A program made the position numbers and the translations under genes. Shown here piece after piece: positions 1 through 8,677 of a stretch of 64,000 nucleotides of DNA (the first letter of the stretch is position 1; the number at the start of each line of letters is the position of its first letter). The DNA is from Bradyrhizobium quebecense (GTDB lineage Bacteria; Pseudomonadota; Alphaproteobacteria; Rhizobiales; Xanthobacteraceae), in the NCBI RefSeq assembly GCF_013373795.3, contig NZ_CP088022.1:2232001-2296000 (forward strand), read 5' to 3'. The notes beneath the pieces are model-generated. The model was not told where the DNA came from. It ran no database searches and saw nothing but the letters and a program-made list of their open reading frames with translations.

Positions 1-620
1 TCCTTCTTCTCGAAGTCCTCACCCATCGCGTCGTACTCGTGCGGCGAGACCACATCCTTCAGTTTCGGGAAGAGATCAGTGTCCTCCCGCGCCGCATGCG
101 GCCGGTACATCGTGATGAAGGATTGCATGGAGCCGATCAGCTGCCGGCGATCGTCGGCATTGCTCCGACCTGACGGCGCGAGCCGCAGGATCGTCTCCGT
201 GACCTTGCGGCCGGCTGCGTGCTGGCGCAGCAAAGTGTCGACCAATTCCGTCATCTTCCCGGCCTTCTTGAAGCGCGGGAAGACATGCTCCTCCTCCGAT
301 TTCTCGTGATAGTTGTTGATGAAATCGCGAATGATCCTGGCCGACTGGGTGACCAATGCGGGGTTGAAGTCTTCGTTCGACGATAGCTTTCGGATCGCCG
401 CTTCGTAGAGCAGGAGAACGCGATCGAGTACGCCGTGCTCGCGCATCAAGTCTTCGGGCGGAGTGACATCCTCTTCCTTTTTCCCCGCAGCCTTCAGCTT
501 GTCGTGGCTCTCTCTCCTTTCGGCGAAGGCCGGCCTGACGAGAACGGCGGGCGCCGCAACGGTCGCCAGCGCTCCTCCGAGCAGAAGCAGGCAACGCTTG
601 CTTGGCATAACGACTTCCAT
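1..620 (-). CDS. Exported hemerythrin (HHE) domain protein, 3' end outside window
   Basis: The gene runs off the left edge; 206 codons are visible from an ATG at 618-620 preceded by a GGAG Shine-Dalgarno about 8 nt upstream. Residues 10-29 are strongly hydrophobic and are followed by AFA (31-33), so a Sec-type signal peptide is likely. The hemerythrin-type ligand pattern follows: H62 in REHGVLDR, H105 with E109 and H112 in HEKSEEEH, H134 in RQHAAGR, and H175 with acidic residues in HAAREDTDLFP. The family binds a di-iron centre and handles O2, NO or iron. Most bacterial HHE proteins are cytosolic, so the export signal is unusual. The small gene just upstream (52 nt gap, same strand) may be cotranscribed. 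The family call is secure; the ligand is unknown. Confidence 0.85.
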   Translation of the reverse strand, partial: MEVVMPSKRCLLLLGGALATVAAPAVLVRPAFAERRESHDKLKAAGKKEEDVTPPEDLMREHGVLDRVLLLYEAAIRKLSSNEDFNPALVTQSARIIRDFINNYHEKSEEEHVFPRFKKAGKMTELVDTLLRQHAAGRKVTETILRLAPSGRSNADDRRQLIGSMQSFITMYRPHAAREDTDLFPKLKDVVSPHEYDAMGEDFEKK

Positions 621-672
621 GATGGAACTCCGGCTGCAGAGGCGCGCACTGTCCGGTAATCGTCGGAGCCCG

Positions 673-882
673 TCAACGCCAGGCTTTTTCGTTCCTCTGT
701 TCGTAGTCCTTGAATGCCTTCTCAAGGCCGCCAAGAACCTCCGCAGATGTTTCAAACATCGCCTTTAACTGCGGTTCATCCACTTTCTCAATGTCTTCGC
801 GCAGGTGGGCGCGGATGTCCTTCAGCGCCTTCTGCATCTTCTGCGTATGATGACGCGGGTCTCGATCTGTCGCACTTGCCAT
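673..882 (-). CDS. Small conserved hypothetical protein, 69 aa
   Basis: A charged, Lys/Glu-rich 69-residue protein predicted to be mostly helical, with no signal peptide or membrane segment. It begins MASATDRDPRHH and ends NEKAWR. A very strong ribosome binding site, AAGGAGG, lies six bases before the ATG and supports translation. It sits 52 nt upstream of the exported hemerythrin gene on the same strand, so a two-gene unit is plausible. I do not recognise a named family. Confidence 0.65.
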   Translation of the reverse strand: MASATDRDPRHHTQKMQKALKDIRAHLREDIEKVDEPQLKAMFETSAEVLGGLEKAFKDYEQRNEKAWR

Positions 883-988
883 GTCGAGCCTCCTTGCTCC
901 GGGTAGAACTCTGCCGGACTGTGACAGACTCCGGTGAGATGGCGATCAACGATCGGCTGATAGCGACGTTCCAACCAATCGGCCCGGA

Positions 989-2131
989 TCAACCGTCCGT
1001 GAGCAGGGCATTGCCGGGGCGGCCGAGGCGCGACGGCCATCCGTACCGCGAAGCCAGCATCGTGAGCTTGTCCCGGACGAGGTAATGCGCGGGACTTTCG
1101 AGGAAGCGCCAGACGAACCATGCCAGCACAACCGTGCCCGATACAACAAGCGCGGTCGAAAGCGCGTCCGGTGCTGGCGTGATCAGGAGCAGAAGCACGT
1201 AACCGAGTTGCAGGTGCAGCAGATAGAGCGGATAGGTGATGCCGCCGACAGCCCTGACGAGGCCGGCCGGCAGCGGCACGGACTTGATGCGGGTGGCAGC
1301 GAACACGATGCCGAGCGAGACGATGCAGATCAACGTGACGACACGGGGATCGAAGTCGCCGTGGGTGTGGACGCCGAGCCGCTCCAGCTTGTGCACGGCC
1401 TGGAACGTCGCGGTGCCCATCGCCAGCGTCAGCAGGCTGTAGAGCCGCATGTCGCGCCGTCCCCGGTAATGTTCGTAGATCAGCAACCCGACAGCGAAGA
1501 AGCCGCTGTCGTCGGCCATGAACAGCTTCTCGAACAGCGGAACGTCCAGCGTCAGCTCGTTGGCGAAGGTGATGGCGATCCACGCCAGGATGATGGTGTC
1601 GATCTTTCGCGGAAAAATACCCCAGGCCAGAAACAGCGCGACCCAGACGTAGAACACCACCTCGATCACCAGCGACCAGTAGGCATCGTCCATGTAGGGC
1701 TGACCGAGCATCGGCGCCGCGATGAGCAGGTTTGCCAGCCATTGCCCCCACGTCACGTGGAAATACGCCTGGCCCAGCAGCAGCGTGGTGAGGAAGGTCA
1801 GCGTCATGCAGATGACGAAGGTCGGATAGATCCGGCTGAAGCGGGCGATCGCGAAACCGACCGGCGTGCGGCCTTCGGCCGAATAGGCAATGACGAAGCC
1901 AGAGATCGCGAAGAACACGGGGACGCCGAGGAAGCCGTACTGGGCGACCGGGGCGAGGTACGGCATCGCCACCTTCTGCGCGCCGTGCGATGCGGTGCCC
2001 CAGAAGCCGTAATGGTACAGAATCACGGCTCCGACCGCGGCGAGCCGCAGCAGGTCCAGCACGGGAACCCGGGTCGGATCCGGTTGTTTGGGTAGGCTCG
2101 GCATACGCGCCCAATCATGGCGGCGAGGCAT
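989..2131 (-). CDS. Acyltransferase family 3 (OafA/YrhL-like) membrane protein
   Basis: A polytopic membrane protein of about 380 residues. The N-terminal segment has the family pattern of acyltransferase 3 (PF01757): a basic start, LDLLRLAAVGAVILYHYGFWG with the conserved membrane His, then FFAISGFVIAYS. Such enzymes O-acylate surface glycans or lipids using a cytoplasmic acyl donor; the substrate here cannot be told. Two start codons are possible, ATG at 2131 or ATG at 2104 (MPSLPKQ); neither has a strong Shine-Dalgarno. The longer open frame back to 2341 overlaps chrA and was rejected. The gene follows chrA on the same strand with a 43 nt gap. Confidence 0.82.
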   Translation of the reverse strand: MPRRHDWARMPSLPKQPDPTRVPVLDLLRLAAVGAVILYHYGFWGTASHGAQKVAMPYLAPVAQYGFLGVPVFFAISGFVIAYSAEGRTPVGFAIARFSRIYPTFVICMTLTFLTTLLLGQAYFHVTWGQWLANLLIAAPMLGQPYMDDAYWSLVIEVVFYVWVALFLAWGIFPRKIDTIILAWIAITFANELTLDVPLFEKLFMADDSGFFAVGLLIYEHYRGRRDMRLYSLLTLAMGTATFQAVHKLERLGVHTHGDFDPRVVTLICIVSLGIVFAATRIKSVPLPAGLVRAVGGITYPLYLLHLQLGYVLLLLITPAPDALSTALVVSGTVVLAWFVWRFLESPAHYLVRDKLTMLASRYGWPSRLGRPGNALLTDG

Positions 2132-2174
2132 GAAGGCGTTCTTAATCCGGCCGGCCGAACGCCTGGGCGGCTGT

Positions 2175-3395
2175 TCACGATTGCAGGAGGCCCGTGGCGA
2201 TGCCGGCAGCCGCGCTGAGGACGACCACCACGAGCGGTGGGGCGCGCCATGCCGTGAGCAGGACGAAGCCGGCCAGCGCGATGCCGAAATCGAGCGGACG
2301 CTGCACGCTGCTGGTCCAGACCGGATCGTAGAGCGCGGCACCGAGGATGCCGACCACGGCGGCGTTGACGCCGCGCATCATCGCTTGCGCCGCCGGCCGC
2401 TTGCGGAAGCTATCCCAGAACGGCAGTGCCGCGAGCAGGATGAGAATGCCCGGAATGAAGATGCCGAGGAGGCCTGTGACCGCGCCCGGTACGCCGCCGA
2501 TCACGGCGCCGAGATAGGCGGCGAAGGTGAACAGCGGGCCCGGCACGGCCTGCGCGGCGCCGTAGCCGGTCAGGAACGCGTCGTCGCCGATCCAGCCCGG
2601 CGTCACCACCGCTTCGCGCAGCAGCGGCAGCACGACATGGCCGCCGCCGAACACCAGCGCGCCGGAGCGGTAGAAGGCTTCGAACAGGCCGAGGCCGGGC
2701 CATGCGCGGGCGAGGAGCGGCAGTCCGGCCAGCAGCGCAAGGAACAGGATCAGCGCTGCCACGCCAACGCGGCGCGACACCGGCATCGCGATGTGGGTGA
2801 CGCCGTTGGCCGGTTGCGCCGCCCGGCAGAACCACAGCCCGGCGATAGCGCCGAGAACGATAGCGCCGATCTGCGCGATCGACGAGGAGCTCGTGAGGAT
2901 GACGAGTGCCGCGACCGTCGCGATCGATGCGCGCTCGCGGTCCGGACAAAGCGAGCGCGCCATGCCCCAGACCGCCTGGGCTACGATCGCCACCGCGACC
3001 AGCTTGAGGCCGTGCACCAGGCCCGCGCCGGCCGGGCCGGTCAAACCGCCGGCGCCGAAGGCAAACAGCACCAGCGCGATCGCCGACGGCAGCGTGAAGC
3101 CGGTCCAGGCCGCCAGCGCGCCCAGATAGCCTGCGCGCATCAGGCCGAGCGAAAAGCCGACCTGGCTGCTGGCAGGGCCTGGCAGGAATTGGCAGAGCGC
3201 GACCAGGTCCGCATAGGCCTGCTCGTCAAGCCAGCGCCTGCGGGTCACGAACTCGTCGCGGAAATAACCGATATGCGCGATCGGGCCGCCGAAGCAGGTT
3301 ACGCCGAGCTTGAGGAAAATGAACAGCACCTCGAGCGGCGAGTGTGCTGAACCCGCGGTGGATGTGTTGGAGTGCTGGACGTCGGTGTCGTTCAA
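2175..3395 (-). CDS. chrA: Chromate transporter ChrA
   Basis: 406 residues, the usual length of the long, two-domain CHR family that expels chromate. The first half has CFGGPIAHIGYF (34-45) and LPGPASSQVG (71-80); the second half repeats them as FGGGHVVLPLL and VPGPLFTFAAYLG, as expected for an internally duplicated inner-membrane transporter. About ten hydrophobic segments follow a 20-residue polar N-terminus. No chrB regulator or other metal-resistance gene is adjacent, so regulation cannot be read from context. The physiological substrate could be sulfate-like anions rather than chromate. Confidence 0.9.
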   Translation of the reverse strand: MNDTDVQHSNTSTAGSAHSPLEVLFIFLKLGVTCFGGPIAHIGYFRDEFVTRRRWLDEQAYADLVALCQFLPGPASSQVGFSLGLMRAGYLGALAAWTGFTLPSAIALVLFAFGAGGLTGPAGAGLVHGLKLVAVAIVAQAVWGMARSLCPDRERASIATVAALVILTSSSSIAQIGAIVLGAIAGLWFCRAAQPANGVTHIAMPVSRRVGVAALILFLALLAGLPLLARAWPGLGLFEAFYRSGALVFGGGHVVLPLLREAVVTPGWIGDDAFLTGYGAAQAVPGPLFTFAAYLGAVIGGVPGAVTGLLGIFIPGILILLAALPFWDSFRKRPAAQAMMRGVNAAVVGILGAALYDPVWTSSVQRPLDFGIALAGFVLLTAWRAPPLVVVVLSAAAGIATGLLQS

Positions 3396-3432
3396 GCGTC
3401 GTCAATCCCTGAGTTGCGTCCCATGTCAGGAC

Positions 3433-3765
3433 TCATCCGGGCAAGCATATCGTCATTCGATGACGCCTCGGCGCGATATTTCTCGCGACGACCATCAGCC
3501 GATCCAACCGGGCAGCCGGAACGGCAGCAAGCCCGAGAATGCCGCCGCCGAGATAGATGCAGGTGCGGACATTGACGCCGGCGGCGAACTCCTCGCCGTT
3601 GAGGAAGCCCACGCGCGGCAGCAGGCAAAGGCATGCGGAGACCAGCCCGACCCAGACCGGGCGGATGCCGTGCAGGCTGTCCGTCATCCAGAATGCGAGC
3701 GTCGCAAGCAGGATGATCGAGAGCCGCCATTCGGCGGGCAGGGGCGCGAACATAGCACCGTGCAA
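3433..3765 (-). pseudogene. Remnant of an SLC13/DASS-type anion transporter
   Basis: The open frame (TTG start, reading possible back to about 3840) contains only one recognisable stretch, roughly residues 13-82, with a hydrophobic segment LSIILLATLAFW, then LHGIRPVWVGL, LLPRVGFL and YLGGGILGLAAV. This resembles the N-terminal part of SLC13/citrate-type permeases, which are normally 400-500 residues. After GLAAV the frame becomes basic and stops. I read it as a decayed internal fragment with both ends lost. A short unrelated membrane protein cannot be excluded. Confidence 0.4.
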
Positions 3766-3842
3766 CCCGGCTGCGTGGCCGTGATCGGGCAGGGCTGACG
3801 TGTCCGGATGGCGGGACGACCGCGGCGTCGCGCGATGCGGCG

Positions 3843-4235
3843 TTACGCGAACCGCCGATGGCAGACGGCTTCGATACGGTTGCCGTCGGGGTCGCGCAGA
3901 AAAGCGCCGTAGTAGTGGGGATGATATTCGGGACGCAGACCCGGCGTGCCGTCGTCCGATCCTCCTGCCGAAAGCCCGGCACGCCAGAAGGCGTCAACCT
4001 GCTCCCGGAGTTGCGCCTTGAAGCACCAATGCCGCCCGTAGGCTGCTTCGGGCACCGGTCCGGGGCGGATCAGCAAATAGGTCAGGTCAGGATGATCGGC
4101 GTCGCAGCGCTCGCCGTAGCTGATCCACGTCTCGCCGCTGCTCATCTTGGTGACGGCGAGCGCGGCCATCACGGCGTCGTAGAAGGGCTCGGCAGCGCGT
4201 ATGTCGGATACGGTGATGGAGACGTGGTCCAACAT
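3843..4235 (-). CDS. VOC (glyoxalase/bleomycin resistance) family protein
   Basis: 130 residues with the vicinal-oxygen-chelate signature: MLDHVSITVSDI at the start, HWCFKAQLREQVDAFW in the middle and GAFLRDPDGNRIEAV near the end, giving His and Glu metal ligands. VOC proteins are small metal-dependent dimers acting as lyases, dioxygenases or resistance proteins; the substrate cannot be inferred. The gene stands alone between a transporter remnant and a tiny membrane protein. Length and domain are complete. Confidence 0.85.
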   Translation of the reverse strand: MLDHVSITVSDIRAAEPFYDAVMAALAVTKMSSGETWISYGERCDADHPDLTYLLIRPGPVPEAAYGRHWCFKAQLREQVDAFWRAGLSAGGSDDGTPGLRPEYHPHYYGAFLRDPDGNRIEAVCHRRFA

Positions 4236-4317
4236 GAACGATCCCCTGCGTTGAAGGCGACGGCCCGAGCAGGGCGCCTGTCGACCAGATACCGATCCGC
4301 GCGCCGCATCGGGCGCG

Positions 4318-4428
4318 TCACTCGTAGCGCATATTCTTCGACGGCCGCCGTGCCGCAGGCATTGCCAGCACGACGAGACACAGCGCGATCATCGCCAGTC
4401 CCATGAATTCGAATGCAAATGCGTCCAC
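4318..4428 (-). CDS. Tiny single-pass membrane protein, 36 aa
   Basis: A GTG-initiated 36-codon frame with a GGGGGAG Shine-Dalgarno about 8 nt upstream. The product starts MDAFAFEFMG, has one hydrophobic helix at roughly residues 9-24, then a positively charged tail (RRPSKNMRYE). The strong ribosome site, the single membrane helix and the basic cytoplasmic tail argue for a real gene. A longer overlapping frame from the ATG at 4435 gives an Arg-rich product with no sense. Function unknown. Confidence 0.5.
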   Translation of the reverse strand: MDAFAFEFMGLAMIALCLVVLAMPAARRPSKNMRYE

Positions 4429-4575
4429 GGGCCATTCTCCCCCATCAGAAACAGTTAGACTTGTTGGGGGAGCGTTGACGCGCTGTTAAGCCTTATGGTT
4501 ACCGCCGCGAGCCTCCCGGCATGGTGGAGGGTGAGTTAACGCTTACGACGGGCGTCGCGGCACAATGCGTTTGCG

Positions 4576-4933
4576 CTACGCCACGAGCTTCGGCAGCGCG
4601 GCTGCAAGCGCGTCCACTACAAGCCGGACTTTCAGCGGCAGTCGCGGCGTCGGCAGCCACAGCGCGTGGCAATCATAGAGAAGTTCCCCTTTATTGCCGA
4701 GAACGCAGACCAGCGTGCCGCGCTCGAGGCGTTCGCGCACCAGCCAGGAGGGCAGCCATGCGAGCCCCATGCCGCGTGCCGCGGCGTCGGCGATGGCCTC
4801 GAGATCGTCGAGCCTGAGCCGCCGCCCGGCCCGGCCACACCTCGCGCGGCGGCTGGCCGTCGCGCGGGAACAGCCATGGGCGCGCGCGTCCCAGGCGGCG
4901 ATAGACGATCGCCTGATGCTGGATGCTTGGCCG
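4576..4933 (-). pseudogene. 3' remnant of a LysR-family regulator gene
   Basis: Only the last third of a LysR effector-binding domain is left. One frame (about 4840-4920) reads HQAIVYRRLGRARPWLF; a second frame, reached by a shift near 4835, continues RLRLDDLEAIADAA, ARGMGLAWLPSWLV and the typical LysR ending. Both pieces align with the usual C-terminal half of these regulators. The DNA-binding half is absent: similarity stops where the palindromic repeat at 4934-5019 begins, next to selO. Loss of the 5' end plus the frameshift make this a pseudogene. Confidence 0.65.
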
Positions 4934-5019
4934 CGTCATTGCGAGCGGAGCGAAGCAATCCATCGGGCCGCATGCGCGGATGGGTGGATTGCTTCGTCGC
5001 TTCGCTCCTCGCAATGACG
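4934..5019. repeat. Palindromic intergenic repeat, family A, copy 1
   Basis: An 86-bp inverted repeat beginning CGTCATTGCGAGC and ending with its complement GCAATGACG; the arms share GCGAAGCAATCCAT and its complement. Two further copies of the same design lie at 25993-26076 and 54333-54418. The transcript would fold into one long hairpin. It separates selO from the LysR remnant. Confidence 0.85.
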
Positions 5020-5026
5020 AAGGTGG

Positions 5027-6499
5027 TCACGTCCCGCAGAACGTCTGCGTCACCATCTGCTCGGGCAGCGGAGGATCGGCGTAGGCTGCGAATTGCGGCT
5101 GATCCTCGAACGGCTTGGCCAGCACCGTCAGCAGCTCCTCGAACGGCGCGTAGTCGTCGCTGTTGACGGCTGCCTGGATCACCGCCTCGATCCGATGGTT
5201 GCGTGGGATGAAGGCCGGATTGATGGCCCCCATCGCGATTTTGCGCTCGGCCGCGCTGTGCTGTTCCAGCGCAAGGCGCGCGCGCCAACGGACAGCCCAT
5301 TCGTCGAATGCTGCCGGATCGGTGAACTGCGCGCGGACGTCGGCGGCGTCGCCGCTCGCTGCCTCGCCGAGATGGCGGAAGGTCAGCGTGAAGTCGGCCG
5401 CGTTCCTGGCCATCGCGTCGAGCAGGTCCTGGATCAGGGCCTCGTCGCCGTCGCGTGCGGTGAACAGGCCGACCTTGGCGCGCAGCCCGGCCTGATAGGC
5501 CGCAGTGAATTTTTCGGGGAATTCGCCGAGGATGGTCTGTGCTTGCTCGATGGCCTTTTCCTGTTCGCCATCGAACAGCGGCAACAGGCACTCGGCGAGC
5601 CGGGTCAGATTCCACAACGCGATGCGCGGCTGGTTGGCATAGGCGTAGCGGCCCATCTCATCGATCGAGGAGAACACCTGCGCCGGATTGTAAGCGTCGA
5701 GGAAGGCACAGGGGCCGTAGTCGATGGTCTCGCCCGAGATCGAAGAGTTGTCGGTGTTCATCACGCCGTGGATGAAGCCGACCAGCAGCCAGCGCGCGAC
5801 GAGGCTTGCCTGCCGCGCGACGACGCCGGCGAGCAGCGCATGATAGGGTCGGGCGGCATCCTTCAACTCGGGATAGTGCCTGGCGATGACATGGTCGGCC
5901 AGCGCGCGCACGCCGTCGGTGTCGCCGCGGGCGGCGAAGAACTGGAAGGTGCCGACGCGGATGTGGCTCGCGGCGACGCGGGTCAGCACGGCACCCGGCA
6001 GCGCGGTCTCGCGCATCACCGGCTCGCCGGTGACGACCGCGGCGAGCGAACGCGTGGTCGGAATGCCGAGCGCGAACATCGCCTCGCTGACGATGTATTC
6101 GCGCAGTACGGGCCCGAGCGCGGCGCGGCCGTCGCCGCGGCGGGAGAACGGGGTCGGGCCAGATCCCTTGAGCTGGATGTCGCGGCGGACGCCGTCTCCG
6201 TCGATGACCTCGCCGAGCAGGATGGCGCGGCCGTCGCCGAGCTGGGGAACGAAGTGCCCGAACTGGTGGCCGGCATAGGCCATCGCGATCGGGTCGGCGC
6301 CGTCAGGCAGGCGCTTGCCGGCGAGGATTTCGGCGCCCTCCGGTGTCGACAACAGGTCCGGATCCAGCCCGAGCTGGACCGCGAGCGGCCGGTTCAGCTT
6401 GATCAGCCGGGGGGCGGCCACCGGGGTCGGCGCGACGCGGGCGAAAAAGTTCGCCGGCAGCGCCGAATAGGAGTTCTGGAACGGGAAATGGATGGTCAT
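5027..6499 (-). CDS. selO: Protein adenylyltransferase SelO (YdiU family)
   Basis: 490 residues, normal length for SelO, a pseudokinase-fold enzyme that transfers AMP from ATP to protein Ser/Thr/Tyr and links to redox stress. Visible motifs: [18 protein letters not shown] (75-92), the nucleotide-binding Lys 111 in [16 protein letters not shown], and the catalytic stretch HGVMNTDN (244-251) with DYGP at 260-263. The protein ends QTFCGT, so a Cys occupies the third-from-last position where animal SelO has selenocysteine. It starts at an ATG 207 bp from divergent aspS. The 3' end is followed 7 nt later by repeat A. Confidence 0.94.
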   Translation of the reverse strand: MTIHFPFQNSYSALPANFFARVAPTPVAAPRLIKLNRPLAVQLGLDPDLLSTPEGAEILAGKRLPDGADPIAMAYAGHQFGHFVPQLGDGRAILLGEVIDGDGVRRDIQLKGSGPTPFSRRGDGRAALGPVLREYIVSEAMFALGIPTTRSLAAVVTGEPVMRETALPGAVLTRVAASHIRVGTFQFFAARGDTDGVRALADHVIARHYPELKDAARPYHALLAGVVARQASLVARWLLVGFIHGVMNTDNSSISGETIDYGPCAFLDAYNPAQVFSSIDEMGRYAYANQPRIALWNLTRLAECLLPLFDGEQEKAIEQAQTILGEFPEKFTAAYQAGLRAKVGLFTARDGDEALIQDLLDAMARNAADFTLTFRHLGEAASGDAADVRAQFTDPAAFDEWAVRWRARLALEQHSAAERKIAMGAINPAFIPRNHRIEAVIQAAVNSDDYAPFEELLTVLAKPFEDQPQFAAYADPPLPEQMVTQTFCGT

Positions 6500-6706
6500 A
6501 TCGGGAAGATAGGCCTGCGGGCGGAATAGGCAAACGATCGGCGTTCACTTGGCGCCGGATCGGCGTAAAATCTGCGGTTTCGGGGCAAAACCGGCCGTTC
6601 CCTTGGTTGCCGCACCCGGCCTCGTCGGGTAAACCCTCCGCAACTTCGGACAGGGGATTTTGGCCCTGTCGCGATTCGACCCTCCGACATCAGTTTTGGA
6701 ACGAAT

Positions 6707-8482
6707 ATGCATCGCTACCGGTCACACACATGCGGCGCGCTCCGAGAGAGCGATATCGACCAGGCGGCCCGGCTGTCAGGCTGGGTCCACCGTGTCCGAG
6801 ACCATGGCGGCGTGCTGTTCGTCGATTTGCGCGACCATTACGGCATCACCCAGTGCGTGGCCGATCCGGACTCGCCGGCGTTCGCAGAGGTCGAGAAGTT
6901 CCGCTCGGAGTGGGTGGTGCGGATCGACGGCAAGGTGCGCCGCCGTCCCGCCGGCACCGACAATCCCGAACTGCCGACCGGCCTGATCGAAATCTACATC
7001 AAGGAGATCGAGGTGCTTGGCCCGGCGGCCGAGCTGCCGCTGCCGGTGTTCGGCGAGCAGGAATATCCTGAAGACATCAGGCTGAAGTACCGCTTCCTCG
7101 ACCTGCGTCGCGAGAAGCTGCACCAGAACATCATGACCCGCGGCGCGGTGGTCGATTCCATGCGCAAGCGGATGAAGGAGCAGGGCTTCTTCGAATTCCA
7201 GACCCCGATCCTGACGGCGTCGTCGCCGGAAGGCGCGCGCGACTTCCTTGTGCCCTCGCGCATCCATCCCGGCAAGTTCTACGCGCTGCCGCAGGCGCCG
7301 CAGCAGTACAAGCAGCTCTTGATGATGTCGGGCTTCGACCGCTACTTCCAGATCGCGCCGTGCTTCCGCGACGAGGACCCGCGCGCCGACCGCCTGCCGG
7401 GCGAGTTCTACCAGCTCGACGTCGAGATGAGTTTTGTGACTCAGGACGACGTGTTCGCGGCGATGGAGCCGGTCATCACCGGTGTGTTCGAGGACTTTGC
7501 CAAGGGCAAGCCGGTGACCAAGAACTGGCCGCGGATTCCGTTTGCGGAAGCCGTGCGCAAATACGGCTCTGACAAACCCGACTTGCGCAACAAGATCGTG
7601 ATGCAGGAAGTCTCCGAGCACTTCCGCGGCTCCGGCTTCAAGGTGTTCGCGCGGATGCTGGAAGATCCGAAGAACCAGGTCTGGGCCATTCCGGGCACCG
7701 GCGGCGGCTCGCGCGCCTTCTGCGACCGCATGAACTCGTGGGCGCAGGGCGAGGGACAGCCGGGCCTCGGCTACATCATGTGGCGCGAGGGCGGCGAGGG
7801 TGCCGGTCCGCTTGCGAACAACATCGGCCCCGAACGGACCGCTGCGATTCGCGACCAGCTCGGCCTGAAGGAGGGCGATGCCGCCTTCTTCGTCGCCGGC
7901 GATCCCGAGAAGTTCTGGAAGTTCGCAGGTCTCGCGCGCACCAAGCTCGGCGAGGAATTGAACCTGATCGACAAGGACCGGTTCGAGCTCGCCTGGATCG
8001 TCGACTTCCCGATGTACGAGTATGACGAGGAGAACAAGAAGGTCGACTTCTCGCACAACCCGTTCTCGATGCCGCAGGGCGGTCTCGACGCGCTGAAGTC
8101 GCAGGACCCGCTTGTTATCAAGGCGTTCCAGTACGACATTGCCTGCAATGGCTACGAGATCGCCTCCGGCGGCATCCGCAACCACAAGCCGGAAGCGATG
8201 GTGAAGGCGTTCGAGATCGCGGGCTATGGCGAGCAGGAGGTCGTCGACCGTTTCGGCGGCATGTACCGTGCGTTCCAGTACGGCGCCCCGCCGCATGGCG
8301 GCATGGCGGCCGGTCTCGACCGCATTGTGATGCTGCTTTGCGGCACCAACAATCTGCGCGAGATCTCGCTGTTCCCGATGAACCAGCAGGCCATGGACCT
8401 GTTGATGGGCGCGCCGTCGGAAGCCTCGCCGAAGCAGCTTAAGGAGCTGCACATCCGTACCAACCTTCCGGCGAAGGGCTAG
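6707..8482 (+). CDS. aspS: Aspartyl-tRNA synthetase
   Basis: 591 residues, a full-length bacterial class II AspRS that charges tRNA-Asp in the cytosol. The OB-fold anticodon domain is at the N-terminus ([11 protein letters not shown]), motif 2 is [16 protein letters not shown], a GAD insertion domain lies in the middle, and motif 3 is [13 protein letters not shown] near the end. His33 in RDHGG matches the His found in non-discriminating AspRS such as that of Pseudomonas aeruginosa, in contrast to Leu in E. coli. This suggests the enzyme also makes Asp-tRNA-Asn for GatCAB; that point is inference. Divergent from selO; a palindromic repeat follows. Confidence 0.97.
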   Translation: MHRYRSHTCGALRESDIDQAARLSGWVHRVRDHGGVLFVDLRDHYGITQCVADPDSPAFAEVEKFRSEWVVRIDGKVRRRPAGTDNPELPTGLIEIYIKEIEVLGPAAELPLPVFGEQEYPEDIRLKYRFLDLRREKLHQNIMTRGAVVDSMRKRMKEQGFFEFQTPILTASSPEGARDFLVPSRIHPGKFYALPQAPQQYKQLLMMSGFDRYFQIAPCFRDEDPRADRLPGEFYQLDVEMSFVTQDDVFAAMEPVITGVFEDFAKGKPVTKNWPRIPFAEAVRKYGSDKPDLRNKIVMQEVSEHFRGSGFKVFARMLEDPKNQVWAIPGTGGGSRAFCDRMNSWAQGEGQPGLGYIMWREGGEGAGPLANNIGPERTAAIRDQLGLKEGDAAFFVAGDPEKFWKFAGLARTKLGEELNLIDKDRFELAWIVDFPMYEYDEENKKVDFSHNPFSMPQGGLDALKSQDPLVIKAFQYDIACNGYEIASGGIRNHKPEAMVKAFEIAGYGEQEVVDRFGGMYRAFQYGAPPHGGMAAGLDRIVMLLCGTNNLREISLFPMNQQAMDLLMGAPSEASPKQLKELHIRTNLPAKG

Positions 8483-8494
8483 CCTTTGAAGTCA

Positions 8495-8651
8495 CCTCGC
8501 CCCGCGCTTGCGGGGAGAGGTCGGCGCGAAGCGCCGGGTGAGGGGCTTCTCTCCGTGCAAACTCATCTTTCGAATTTGCGGATGCAGCCCCTCACCCTGA
8601 CCCTCTAAGAGCGAGCTTCGCTCGTCTCGGCCCCGTAAGAACGGGGAGAGG
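8495..8651. repeat. Long palindromic repeat downstream of aspS, family D
   Basis: The left arm reads CCTCGCCCCGCGCTTGCGGG and the right arm ends CCCCGTAAGAACGGGGAGAGG, with inner complementary pieces (GGTGAGGGG and CCCCTCACC; GAGCGAGCTTCGCTC). The RNA would fold into a compound hairpin between two convergent genes. The type resembles intergenic palindromes common in Bradyrhizobium and Rhodopseudomonas; only this copy is present here. Confidence 0.7.
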
Positions 8652-8677
8652 AAAAAGAGCAGGTCAGGGCTCGGCGA

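Noticed and set aside
5093..6529. 478-codon plus-strand open frame opposite selO
   Set aside because: Antisense shadow created by GC-rich codon bias; the selO frame has all family motifs, this one none.
6776..8452. 558-codon minus-strand open frame opposite aspS
   Set aside because: His/Glu/Arg-rich shadow of a highly conserved gene, with no ribosome site or domain.
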